64,000 bases of DNA from Heliocidaris tuberculata (taxonomy: Eukaryota; Echinodermata; Echinoidea; Camarodonta; Echinometridae). Below the pieces are notes generated by a model that was not told the DNA's origin, did not search any database, and saw only the letters and a program-made list of their open reading frames with translations. The translations under genes and the position numbers were made by a program. Position 1 is the first letter of the stretch, and every line of letters begins with the position of its first letter. Below, piece after piece: positions 32,805-44,672 of the stretch. The stretch covers positions 23,911,292 to 23,975,291 of the forward strand of contig CM046842.1 in assembly GCA_025618425.1 (NCBI GenBank), given 5' to 3'.

Positions 32805-35800
32805 GTGGGTTCTTGTATAGCACACATGTCTGTCAGACTTGACACTCCTGGCGCTCCACAATTATTACCCTGGCTTTAGCATGGCTGCACTTACGGCGCT
32901 CTAGCATTTCAAGGAATAATTCCTGCCAGGTACCTATTTTCCTCACCTGGGTCGAGTGTGGCAAATGTAGATTAATGTCTTGCCAAAAGACACTAGTGCT
33001 GGGCCAGGGATTCGAACCCCGTACCTTGTGGTTCAGAGTCCGGGGACTTATCGATGACGTTGATAAATTATAGTACCAAGGATAGAATCCCTATTAAAGT
33101 GATTTGGTAAATTTGTAGAGGCGTGATAAAATCTGAGCTGCCTGGCCTTACATGCTATCAGTGTATGTAATATGGTGTAGAAATGAAGAACAGGAAAAGT
33201 AAACATATGCAAGTGACCGGAAATGCCATACTCATTTTCCCCATAGACTCAGTATTAGACTAAAGCGTATGGCCATACGCTTTCGTAAATGGGTGTATTC
33301 AGTCATAGATATCTTAGTAATATCATTATATCTTTGAAAACCTTTCTATGCCTGGCTATTTATATATCCTTCTAGATTCAAGATTCAAGATTCAAAATAC
33401 ATTTATTTCCTTCTCATAAGCATAATCAAATACAAATACATTCACAAAAAGAACATGGTGGAAGGAGGCCAGGGTCCTAAGAAGCACTTGGCTTGTGGTG
33501 GGGTCGCCTTTACAGTACTTATTTACATATACAATATTAAACAACCATCATAACATACCAAAAAAAAACTAAAAGATAAAAAACAAAAGAAGAAGAAGAA
33601 AAAGAAATCAAGAAAAATCTGCAATATGTGCTACTGACTATATTGTACAAAATATATATTCTTTAAAGTACGAGTAAATGTATGGAGTGAAGAGCACGTT
33701 TTAGTAGAGTCATGTAAGCACCGAGCAAGAATCGAATCCATGACTTCTCTTATGAGAGGCAAGAGCCTTCACCAATAAACCACATAGATAGAGATGGAAT
33801 ATGTCCTTACCGGACTGTATCTCTGGATTCTTCTGTATTTCGTCCTCAATCTCCAAGTCAATGATCCTGGGCAGCTGATTGGGTACCTGGTCCACGTCGG
33901 GCACAGGGTACCAGATCTTACCGGCGGTGATGCCCCCTAGCCATCCCTTGGCCTTGAAGCGTTCGTTCACCTTCACCGGGACAATCCGTTTGTTGCAGTC
34001 ATAGGCATATGTTGCCTCTGTGGATTTGAGATGGCACGATTACATGCATGAAACACTGGTAATTCATACTGTTTGCAGTTCGACAATTCGGTTACGTCCT
34101 TTCATTGTACAACCTGCCAAAAAGATTTTCGGAGACATTTGATTTTGTTTTTTAATTCATTAGTTTGATGGCTACTTATAGCCAACTGGACGCAGTCCAG
34201 TAGACCAGACAATTCAATGTCATAAATATTCCGTCTCCGGAAACTTAAGACTTGCCTGAAGATCCGCAAAACCAAAACCATCGGTTTTGTGGACCTTCAG
34301 TGAATTGCATCCTTCGTATGTTTAGTCTTTTGTTAATAGGTTTCACATAACCAAACAAATGCAGACATAAAGTGCGGTAAACCAAGATCAACAATGTATT
34401 CTTCCATATGGTAAAGCAGGCTACAAATTTGTCGCTATTTTATTATCAAGAGATAGCGATAATGTTTCATACAACTTGTTACAAATGCATGTTATGATTC
34501 AAAATAAGTGATATAATCTACAATATACAGCATTTGGTTAACGCTCCTAACTTGTAACAGTTGTTAATATGAAGTCATGTGAAACAGGATCAAGATTTTT
34601 ATACGAACCTGTTCGACAGTTCTTGCTCTCCTGGTAACCCTCTGTGATACAAGCCAGGATGAGATAGGAGTTCTCTACGGCTGTCGCCATCTTTTCGATG
34701 ATATCTCCACCTAGATAGCCACGCAATGGAGAGGGGTAACATATGAAGGAAAAAATCTTTTCACCCCATCAACAAAGTATGAGAATCCCTGTATGATACA
34801 TAAATCAAAATTATGGGGAAGTCAACAGAGGGACAAGTCTTCTGTACTTTCTTGTGGCATTTCCTAATTTGACATCAATGCTCTTCTGGCACTTTATCGA
34901 ACTCATCTAGATCTTTATAAAGTTCTAATATCACACTTATCTAATCATTGTAGTAGCCATGTTTGTCCGGTTGAAAATTCATTTCACAAGTGCTAAAATA
35001 AATTGAGAGGCTTAATTTTAAAAAAAAATCAATAAATGAATAAAGCATAAAACATAACCAACATGCAAAGTATGAACTGGATTGCATTTCATATTGTACT
35101 ACTATACAGTAGGCGTACAAATATAAGAAATAATTGTCTATTATGAGTCTGTAGTAGGTTAATTCTTATGTAGCTTAATTTGATTTTAGAATGCCTGTAC
35201 ATGGTGTCCTGTGGTGTTTCAAAGTAAAGTTAACTAATATTATTCCATTGATTTTGATATTTTGATTTGAAGCTGAAAATAAGTGACAAAGAGGATGACA
35301 TGGCTAATGACAATACTGACAACCATATGCCTATATATTTGCTCTAGGATACTTACTCATATAATCTTCGTCCATCCACACGTTGTACCCCCTGCTTCTC
35401 AGCTGGTTCTTAATCTCACTCATGACAGATTTTGACGGCTGTTCCCATCTGTAGCTGATCATGATGTGCTGTGATGGATTTTCGGTCGGAGAGGGCGCGT
35501 GTGTGGCTGAACTTGTCTTATCAGCAGTCAACTCCTCGGGAAGCTTCGAGCTGTAGATTTCGAAGAGCGCTCCCTTGCATGCTCGATTGAGTGCGGGATC
35601 GGGGCCACATGAAAGAGTAATCAATTCTGAAAGTGGATAGCAAAGTTGGAGAATTTGGGGGAAAGATAGAACTGCTGCATATTTTCCTTCATTATTCAAA
35701 AGAATTTTCTCTTCCCATATAAGAGGAGAAATGCAAAGAAATATCCAAGGACAAAGATAGGAACATCTTAAAAACACACGTAGGGTCAAGCATTGGTGAA

Positions 35801-37087
35801 ATTCAAAGCATGTTCTTCAGAAAATTGAAAGTCGGACTGTCCAATGTATTTGGTTACATGCAAGAAACAGGCCTCTGGTGCTGCCTTTGTTATAAACGCG
35901 ATATAAAATAGATTTATAATTACGTATTTCATGCAATTACATTTTTCTGCATTGTATCTATTCCCCGCCCAAGCGTTACCTTTGATTAAGTCATGTTCCT
36001 CTCTCAGCTTCTCCTTGTTCTCTTGTCGGAAGGCAAGTTGCCAAAGCCCTTCTGTGGCATGTCTCTTTTCTTGAGATGTACAATCCATTTCCAGCATCCG
36101 TGCTAAAATGGCGATGCCATCCTTCTCAGCGATTAGCCTCTTGTTCTCGTCATTGATGGCGAGTTGTTCAATGCCCTGAACAAGCTCGATGGAGGATAAC
36201 GTGAAACCCCTTCTGAAGACGTCGGTTCCAGCGCTTCTGGTAATTCTAATCTTATGCTCCACGTTCTCTAGGGACTGCCGTAGTAGAGAGAGGAGATTTT
36301 CCACACAGGTAGCATTGGTGGCCAGTTTATCAGCTTCTTCCTTTTCGACCATGTAGGAGAGAGTCATGAAGACACATGCTTGGACAATAGGGTCTTCTGA
36401 CGCTGTCAACTTCTCCAACGCTGGAACAATCTGCCGATGGCTCCTCCGAATGTCCTCGATCCTTCTGCAGGAGTTGTGCAGGATATTCAGAACGTTGAAG
36501 ACGATTTCTGTTGCCCACTTGTTCAAGGTTTTGTCTTGGAGTAAGAGCATCCAGTCCACCAGCAGTGTGAGGCCACCTTCTGCATCAACCCGCAGGCAGA
36601 AGGCATCCGACTCGTCGGTGTAGTTCCAGCAGATTCCCGCCAGAGCGCGATAGAACTCGAAGGATCTTTGCGCTTCATTTCTCAAGGAATCCTTCTCGGA
36701 AGCATCAGCGAACATTTGGAGCAGCTCCTTCTTCTGCCAACACGATACAAACATACGAGAGAAGTTGGTGCGCTCCACCATCAGGTTACCGATCCTCTCT
36801 TGATCCAAGGCAGAGTTCCCGGACGTCTCTTTTACCAAAGCTACACCGCTAAGGCAGGTGTCACAGGGGATTTTCGCACAGCTCTCGATGTGGTTGACGG
36901 CGTTGATGATCATGTTCAGATGTTCCTGGAGGTTCTCCGGGACGCCTTCCAAGATGTCCGTCGTCGTCGATGACGTCGAACCCCGTGATTGAGGTCGGAA
37001 CCTGTCTTGTAATCGTTGCATCCATCCGAGCGGCATTGTCAATGTTGTTGTGATAGCTCTGAAACTAAAGGTAATCCAATTCCCCAT
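31549..37087 (-). CDS. Gene D: complete ARM-TIR-SAM protein, 645 aa
   Basis: Five exons on the minus strand: 37087-35980, 35626-35357, 34710-34609, 34017-33811 and 31799-31549 (stop). All introns are GT-AG and phase 1; they measure 353, 646, 591 and 2,011 bases. The ATG at 37087 is directly preceded by an in-frame TAG, which supports this start unless an upstream exon splices in. The protein starts MGNWIT (Gly-2, Thr-6; weak myristoylation candidate) and has C-x3-P-C-x2-C in CAKIPCDTC near residue 72. Armadillo-like helices (about 50-400) contain WNYTDESDAFC and NDENKR. The TIR domain (about 423-555) has HIMISYRWEQ, WMDEDYM, SGD, GYQESKNC, the candidate catalytic Glu-494 and WLGGITAGKIWYPV. 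The C terminus (about 575-645) is SAM-like. Exon 2 is two codons shorter than in A-C. Likely a cytoplasmic TIR signalling or NAD-cleaving protein; the function is inferred from domains. Confidence 0.91.
32722..33050 (-). mobile_element. SINE with (AAT)n tail
   Basis: Minus-strand element: a tRNA-like B box region near 33005-33020 ('gggattcgaacccc' as read on plus), a body with 'gtgtggcaaatgtagatta' and 'ctcacctgggtcgag', then a tail in about 28 AAT triplets. This layout is like SINE2-type elements I know from sea urchins. Confidence 0.75.
33375..33620 (-). mobile_element. Retroposon 3' end with (GAATCTT)n tail
   Basis: It begins with three 'attcaag' units and 'catttatttcc', then 'agcacttggcttgtggtgggg'. 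Relatives with (TTGAA)-type tails start at 39715, 51322, 58428 and 62179. All lie in the same orientation relative to their tails. Confidence 0.6.
34256..34300. other. Hairpin in gene D intron 3
   Basis: Arms 34256-34273 and 34283-34300 pair over 18 bases with about two mismatches and a 9-base loop. No flanking repeat signature was seen. Confidence 0.6.
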
Positions 37088-39040
37088 CTACGAAGTTATC
37101 TACCGGAGACACAGTCCAAAGACATATTTTGTACCAACTCTCAAACGTGAACAGACAACTTTGTTGGCGTTTGGAAGAAGATGCTTCAAGTTGCTGCTTC
37201 TGGAGTTTGGCGATCCCGGAGAATAAAAACTCCTTTGATGATCCAGGATTTTTATTAACTTCTGTAAGGATCTGTCAGTGAACAAAGTGATGAGATCATA
37301 AATTTAATGTATTGCAACATACCAAGAATTTCGAAATTGAATTGTTATCTTAGTCATGTCTACTCTCACTTCCTTCAAATGAGGTCGTTTCTTCCGGTAT
37401 AAATTCAGCTCAAGGTCCAATTAATTTATAGGTTGGGTTTACTTTTCTCTTTTTGATTCAATAAAACTGTTAAAAAGGAGTGGTAACAAGTATTAGCCCA
37501 AATATCATTGCAAAACCTTGACCATTCAACACCACCACATATGTGAAAAGGGTGCTCCTTAACAGGGGTAGAACTGAAACTGTCTTGATCATTAAACAAT
37601 GATGCGTCTTCAAATTCTAAAGCTTTATTCATTCACAGAAATTAATATCTCAAATTGATCATAATATATAGTATGTAATATGATAAATTTGAGATATTAC
37701 TTTCATAGTATTACTATCATTAGGATCAACACACACACACACACCCATACCTGTGCGCGCATAATAACCGATGACATCTTTTACAACCTAGAATTTGACC
37801 GCATAACCGATGACCTGTGTGTGTAGAATTCAACCGCATAACCGATGACCCGTCTGAAATTTTTCTATACAACCGACGACTTGTTCGCGTAACACTAACT
37901 GATGACCTACCCCTATATGCAAAAGCATGTAATTTGGGTCTAACTGCGCAGGTCTGCCAACCGATGACGTCATCGGTTCGCTGTGTGTCATCGGTCCGAA
38001 TGTAAAGTTCATGCCTATGTCATCGCTTTAAATGGGCGCACATACACACACGCGCGCGCGCGCACACACACACAACTTAGGTACAGGCTACGAAACCGAT
38101 ATTATAAGTAGACTATTGTGAATGTTAATTTCATTAATGTACTTTTTTCTTGTCTAGTCTCTGATACATAATTATAGTATGAATAGTTTTGTACCAAAAA
38201 TGACAAACTTTTTGAAATTCTCTGAGTATTTATCTTTTATTCAAACCGTCTTAACTTAAAACCTAATTATCTATTTCAAATCTATTAATAGTTTTAAAGA
38301 TTTTTGTCTCGAGTTCTACAAATGAAACCCACATTGACTTAAAGGTCTTTCTATTTTATTTTCAACCTGCGATAGGTGTATTTAGGGCGGAGTAAACTGT
38401 ATGACACCCAATCCCGACATAGATTTTTGTCAGTTTTTTTTTTCCGTGTATGTTTTGTTATGTCCAGTCAAACTACTTCTTACTATCAAAGTTTGATGCA
38501 TGGGGGAGATGGGGTGAAATCTATCCAACTTTGGGGGGGGGGGACTCTGGGGGCTAGACCAGACGGCTACGGTCAGGCTGACAACCTTTTCGTCAATTAC
38601 TTCACTGGTCTAAGTAATTTTAAGGGGTCATATCTTATGGGTAAAATTTGGTGACTATTTCTGGACGGGCTCCCAGACTTAGTGTGGCTAATTTTTTACC
38701 TGTTATACAATATAATCTCCCATGAACCCCCCCCCCCCCCCTTCAGTTCTGTCAGGACGGTGCCAATTTAGAACTGACAGGATTCGGTAACCTGGCAAAT
38801 AATAATAATAACAATAATGATAATAAAAATAATAATAATAATAATAATAATAATGTTAATATTTTTAAGAAATGTATTAAAAAAAAACAAGAACATTTTT
38901 AAAAGAGAGAAGTGAAATAAAATTCATGGATGAAATCTTTATCTATACAATAAATGAAAATTTGTTGGTGATAATAGTCAAATATGACTAACTGCCATTA
39001 AAACACGTGCCAACAACAACAACCTCCTCATTGTATCACG
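37088..39040. other. Upstream flank of gene D
   Basis: No gene. It holds the gene D upstream flank, the ACCGATGAC repeat block (37757-38025) between two CA/CG microsatellites (37727-37745, 38042-38072), G- and C-runs near 38527 and 38730, and an (AAT)n stretch at 38795-38855. Confidence 0.75.
37757..38025. repeat. Degenerate ACCGATGAC repeats with a central palindrome
   Basis: 'ataaccgatgac' and variants occur at about 37765, 37803, 37840, 37870 and 37900. A perfect 20-bp palindrome AACCGATGACGTCATCGGTT follows at 37959-37978. Inverted copies ('gtcatcggt', 'gtcatcgctt') come after it. Confidence 0.85.
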
Positions 39041-39243
39041 ATGATCACAGGTTACATTGCAAAAGATGAACAACACTGGATCTAAATATGCAAATTATGC
39101 GACTTACCCGAAGTTGAAATTGTTCGGAGAACCACGTGGGATCACAAATCCACAAAAAAACAAACTTCAACGGAAAGGACTTTTCTAGGTACACTTTTGG
39201 CTACATAGGACTGTCGAATGGACTAATGATCATGACAGCACAT

Positions 39244-39395
39244 CAGGGGAGCATTTCATCAAGTGTTTTGTCGGTGATTTTTAGGAACAAATTTGCTCTC
39301 AGCCAATCAGATGCAAGGATTTCAGTAGCTTATAACAGTTGTCGGTAAAAATCACTGACAAAAGGCTTGATGAAACGCTCCCCAGAATCAGCGTG
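39244..39395. mobile_element. Palindromic MITE, GGGGAGCATTTCATCAAG ends
   Basis: 'ggggagcatttcatcaag' at the left matches 'cttgatgaaacgctcccc' at the right. The arms extend inward through 'tgtcggtgattttta'/'taaaaatcactgaca'. It is about 150 bp. It resembles the element at 59094-59243 in design. Confidence 0.85.
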
Positions 39396-39558
39396 AATGG
39401 GGCACCTTCCTTGTAATTATATCTACTGTATTGAAAACAACACGTAGTCTGTCAAACAGTGTCCAGCACGCATCCCTCTATTCCGACTACATAACAAAGT
39501 TTAAATGCATAAAAAAATTGTCCCCACTTCCCAAGACAATAACTGTCTTTGCTATATA

Positions 39559-39584
39559 TGTATGTATGTATGCATGTATGTATG

Positions 39585-39646
<62 letters not shown>
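39559..39646. repeat. (TGTA)n(TA)n microsatellite
   Basis: TGTA units pass into a run of about 30 TA dinucleotides. Confidence 0.95.
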
Positions 39647-39647
<1 letters not shown>

Positions 39648-39713
39648 CTGCTGCATTATCCTTATTTGTGATAAGAAAAGATATAATCCCAAACTTATTT
39701 AGATGATAAACAA

Positions 39714-40030
39714 AATTCAATTCAATTCAAACTATTTATTTCATAAAATTCATACGAGTTAATATATCCATCGAATAGTGTGAGGATCTAACACCCTAGA
39801 AAAGCCTGTGGCTTGGGGTTGTAGGGGGATCCATAACATAAATGACAGTTTGGTGATACAGTAAGTAGAAAAAAATATAAAACAAGCAATAAAATTATTA
39901 TGCAAAATACAAAATACAGAACATAAAACAAAATATGAATGACAAAGATAAATGAATACACTATAAATAGAACAGTAAACGCATGGTGATGACACTTACG
40001 ACAAATTTGTGTATGTCTGCCCGTAATAGG
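39714..40030 (-). mobile_element. Retroposon 3' end with (TTGAA)n tail
   Basis: It begins 'attcaattcaattcaa' and 'tatttatttc', then 'gtggcttggggttgtaggggg', parallel to the element at 33375. No coding capacity is visible. Confidence 0.55.
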
Positions 40031-40429
40031 TGCGCAGTTAGATATACATATAGGCAGTATTTTAATTGATGAATTTCAACGTCAGTACAGTCATTCAAAA
40101 ATCTATCATTATTGACATTTTCTCTGTTTTCATTTGTTTATTCATTACTATGATTTGAAAATAAATGCATCCCTGCAAAGTAATGTTTAGCACGATTTGT
40201 TGTTGCTAAGTCGGACGAGTTTCAGACAAATTTTCGAATACATGTAAGGCTCTTGTTCTAATTCAATATATTAAGAACTAAATACAACCATGACAGCATT
40301 ATGTGTGCTCTGGACAAATCCATACGACTATTGCCTAAATATGAAAAGGTTCGAAAAGGTTTGATGGTTTATTAAATTTTTACCTTACTGCTAAGAAAGC
40401 AGGTGAATGCTTGTAAGTTGCAACCCGGG

Positions 40430-40575
40430 GACATCTCCGAGGGACATGGTAATGAGGATTAATGCCTTGCCGAAGTGCACTAGCGCATCCGCAAGGTTTT
40501 GAACCCTTGTCCTCCAGTTACGTGACCACTGCTCTATACCACTGAGCCAATGTGCCTCCATGATTGGTATATTGG
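40430..40575 (-). mobile_element. tRNA-derived SINE fragment
   Basis: On the minus strand, 'gagcagtggtcacgtaactgg', 'gggttcaaaacc' and 'cggcaaggcattaatcctc' follow the tRNA-head-plus-body layout of the other SINEs. Confidence 0.55.
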
Positions 40576-40636
40576 GTAATCCATTATGAAACTTCATTGA
40601 CATTGTAAGAATACAGAGCCTTCCTACATGTATATA

Positions 40637-41053
40637 CATGGGTGTCGATCCCCCTGTGGGGGGGGGGGGGAATGGGGTATATATCAAAACTTGAGGCTTA
40701 TGTTTTGTGTCAGGAAATAAGAAATGCCATAATTTCAATGCGAAGTTAAATATCGAAGAAAATTTGTTCGCTCGCATTGTCATTTTTTTAATTATTTTTT
40801 TTTTTTATTATTATTAATGTTTTTATTTATTCATTTATTCTTATTTTATTTTTTGCCTTGACTTTAGAAAACATTTAATCACACAGAAAACCATTTTGGG
40901 ATGCTCTAAAATGCAAGTTTTATAGACAAATTTTTGAAAAGGTCCTTGGTGTGGGAGGGGGGACTCCCACACCCTCCTCCCGCTCTGTCGCTTCGCGCCC
41001 TCGCCGGTCACCCCCCCCCCCCCCAATTATGAACACGGATCGACACCCCTGTG
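40637..41053. mobile_element. MITE with GGGTGTCGATCC ends and G/C runs
   Basis: 'catgggtgtcgatcccc' at the left matches 'ggatcgacacccctgtg' at the right inversely. A G14 tract lies near the left end and a C14 tract near the right, as expected if both belong to long terminal repeats. Confidence 0.75.
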
Positions 41054-42410
41054 TACATATAATGAACACTGACAATCATATGAAAAATATAATATGCAAA
41101 CAATTTGTGTTGACACTGCTTCAACAATATACAAAGTAATATTGGGCCTGGAATTGCTTCCATGACATAAAGTACAAAATATGGGGGAAAAAATAATATA
41201 TACAAAATGCGACTAGTGGCCAATCATTTTATATCACAAACTCTAAGTTGAGCATGACAGCTCAATCTACTTACCTCCCTTATTGCTACGTTTGTCTCCA
41301 AATATTTTCTGTGCATCGGAGTCCGAGGAGCCCTGGTAAACTTCAACCTTCCCAATTATTCACTCGAATTATATAGACGGGGAACTATATGTCAGCTCAT
41401 GCGACAGTTATAGTACCCACTTATTGTCAGCGACAGAGAGAGTTCGATTCATTGCTGCTATTGCAAAACAATATTATAATGACCCGAGATTTAATCCTGT
41501 TGAAGATTTCTCGTTTATAGTGTCGCTGTCATACTGGTTTAGTTTCCTGTCTCGCAAGCAGAATAAAATGAGGAAGGAAGACGATATATAGGGGCGTATT
41601 CAGTTATGGGAAAGTGGAGTGGGCGGTGGAATCCCCTCTGATCGAGAGGTGGAGGCGTAGCATACCAGAATAGTCCCAGGAGATGTAGAAAACCCCTTCA
41701 AGGAGTAATATTCTCCTCTGGGGCCGGGGGCGGGGGCTTAAAAACAGGGAAGTACACTAACTCCATCTTACTATATCCATCGATATGATCATCTCTCTTA
41801 CTTACTTCCTTCATTTTTATTACTTCTCCCACCGCCACCCCCTCTCCCCCCCCCCTCCCCCCCCCCCCCTCTCTCTCTCTCTCTATCGCTCTATCGATCA
41901 TAGAAATAAATAAGGCACTAAATCTGTCATATGACTTCACAATGATAGTAACAATAGATGGCGCTATATGAGAGATCTGTTTGGAATACTAGTAAATACC
42001 ATCCGTGAGTTTTTGCTAAACCATGCGATCTGTCAACAACAACAACAACAAACCAGTGAATGTTGTCAGTTTTTTCTGGAATGTATTGGATATATCAAAT
42101 ATGAGAAGGAATACCTCGCATCCATGCAGAGTAATTCTGGCACTGAATGGTGCATAATGAGTACTTTATCCTATTATTATTGTGTAACGTAGACTAGTTT
42201 TTTTTAATGATTCTCTCATTGTTGACATCAAGCAAATTATGCTTGTTCTTTATACGTTCCACACTCAATGCAAGTTTCGTTTCTGTTGTTTGTTTGTTTT
42301 GTTTCCATTTGTTTTGTTTTGTTTGCCCTCCCCCCTTTTTTTTTTTTTTAAACTGATCGACACAACGGTAAATGGTATTTCTGAATAGCGTTTGCACATT
42401 ACAACTACAT
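41054..42410. other. Gene-free interval
   Basis: Nothing coding. A C/T-rich run lies at 41840-41885. Otherwise unremarkable AT-rich sequence. Confidence 0.65.
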
Positions 42411-43326
42411 ACACTCTTAAAATGTTGGGTAAATTTAGTTGGGTAACTGCTGGTTGGTTAAAAATATTCCCAATTCTGGGCTATTATTAACCAACTGGAC
42501 ACTCGAGTGGTGTAACCAATATTGGTCAATACTTTTTACCTAAATATTGGGCATATATTTACCAACAGTATTTGGTAATTATGGGTTGGGTACTTGTTGC
42601 CCTGTAGTTGTGTAATTTTGTCACATTTCCTTTGCCAGTTGGGTAAATTTTGTTGGGTAACTGATGGTTGGTTAGAAATTCGCTTTTGCCCAACTTGTGG
42701 TAAATATTTTTACCCAATATTGGGGAAAACACTTATATGAATATTCATGAATTTTAGTAGCGTATGGTTTGGGGTGGCCCGATTTACTAACTGTCACCGA
42801 ATGCATAAAAAATATAAGGATTATATAAGAGCTTGCACTAGTTTGCACCAACTGGATAGGATAGGACTATGATAGGATAGGTTAAGATATAGGATAGGAT
42901 AGCTCAAAATAGGATAGGTTAGGATTGATTAGGTTAAAACCCAGAAGGACGTAACAAGCAGATTTCATTTTTTTTTACCTAGGTTGGAGGAAAAAGGAAA
43001 CAATAAATTGGGCAGCTGAATTTGCCCAACCACATGATATTTGTTACCAAACAGCTGAACAAATAGAGGGTTGGGCAGTCCTATTGGGTAAGATTGGTTG
43101 GGCAATAATTACCCAACTGAGAATATAACCAACAGTTGGGCAATTGTAGAGTTGGGTAAAATCTAATGGGTCACCAACTGATGGGCAATTTAATTTGCCC
43201 AACAACATAGTAAATGGATTGCCCAACATCAGTTGGGCAAATTTTAACCAAAAGTTGTGTGGACAGTATGTTGCCCAGTGTTGGTTAAAAATTGGGCATT
43301 TTTTTGCCCAACTTTTTTAAGAGTGT
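42411..43326. mobile_element. 0.9-kb TA-flanked non-autonomous element rich in GTTGGGTAA
   Basis: The left end ACACTCTTAAAATGTTGGGTAAA is inversely matched by 'gcccaacttttttaagagtgt', with TA on both outer edges. The interior is filled with 'gttgggtaa'/'ttgcccaac' words in both orientations and a short 'ggatagga' cluster (42855-42930). No transposase frame. Confidence 0.8.
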
Positions 43327-44260
43327 AATTATTGAAATGAGACAAGGAAAGGGAGGTGCTGCTGCCGTCTATACGCTATCCGTATCAACAAACGGAAATA
43401 TAACGTACATATACATAATAGCTGACGTTTATCACCCCAAGAATGCGTTTGAGACCAGGAAACACCACTGCTGATCGAACTTTCGCACCGGTCCCGTATA
43501 AACCAGGAAACAGATTTTTGTTTGACAGGTCAAGGGGTCATGTATAGTCTTGTCCACAGCGGTTGTAGACTCTCACTAAATTTGATTGCGTGTGAGTCTG
43601 GTATAGATGAAACAGTTTTAAACTCATGAAGTGTTTGTAAATTGAATCCCCCCCCCCCCCCCCTTCCCCTCCATTGTGTTTGCTTTTTTTTCTCTCTCTG
43701 ACTCTCTCTTTTTCTTTCCTGTTCAGTTGTTCAGTTTGTCGGCACGATCATCCGGGCTACCCCTCACTGACCAGGCCGGCACTGACACCCCCCCCCCCCA
43801 CCCCCTACCCCCTTTTTCCGCATGAAAGAAATATTTAATATGCTAAATAATGTTGTTGTTGTTTTGTTGTTGTTTTATTTTATGTTCAACTAAATTATTT
43901 ATGAATCTCTTTTGTTGTTCTTGTGGTTGTTTTAATTTGCGCGATTTGTTCGTTTGTTTATTTGTTGGTTTGTTTCTGGGTAGGTTTTTTTTTCCCGAGG
44001 TAGTGATATTATCTGACATTATTGTGGTCTTCTTTGATATTTTCATATTGTCATAAACACGGATTAAATAATGCATGGATTCAGGTGATAACCATATTGA
44101 CAAGAATATGTAACACTCTGCAAGCAACTTCAAATCACAAATCCGAACTATTATAGTAGGGTTATAGCAAGGTATTTACCGTACATTATGACTTATATTT
44201 CAACAAGCTCGTTGAGGTCAATTAATCACCGTATCAGAACCACAGGCCGGGTCAATTAAG
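43327..44260. other. Gene-free interval
   Basis: C-runs at 43650-43663 and 43789-43799 and a (GTT)n-rich part near 43850-43880. No gene recognised. Confidence 0.65.
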
Positions 44261-44263
44261 TTC

Positions 44264-44672
44264 ACTGCACACTATACGACCGACTGCGATCCGATTTTGG
44301 AAACGAATCGCAATAGCATTAAATATGGGCATTTTAACAGATAAAATGTACCTGATTCAGGCTCTGAACAATAATATGAATACTAAACACAGAGTACTGG
44401 TGCGCTGTCAGCCTTATACCCGGAATAAGGGCCAAACCAGTTTCAAATCGTAGACAATCGTAGAACTGCTGTGCCGTCACTACGACTAGGAGCAAATTTG
44501 ACATTTCCTCTGACTACAATGCTCGCAATGTGACCGTATTTTTTATTTTACTGTCTATATAACTATTTCGAACCTCAATAAAAAAAATAATTTTATGTTT
44601 TTAAATGTTTATATCAAATGCTACTACATTTATTTCGAAATTGGATCGCAGACTGGTCGTATAGTGTGCGCT
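44264..44672. mobile_element. MITE with GCACACTATACGACC ends
   Basis: 'gcacactatacgaccgactgcgatccgattt' and 'aaattggatcgcagactggtcgtatagtgtgc' are inverted matches of about 30 bases. Length is about 0.4 kb, without coding capacity. Confidence 0.85.

Larger units (their letters stand above)
31800..33810. other. Gene D intron 4
   Basis: Non-coding. It carries an (AAT)n array with a SINE (32722-33050) and a retroposon 3' end (33375-33620). Confidence 0.8.

Noticed and set aside
37757..38025. CRISPR array
   Set aside because: The repeats are short, degenerate and irregularly spaced, and the DNA is eukaryotic.
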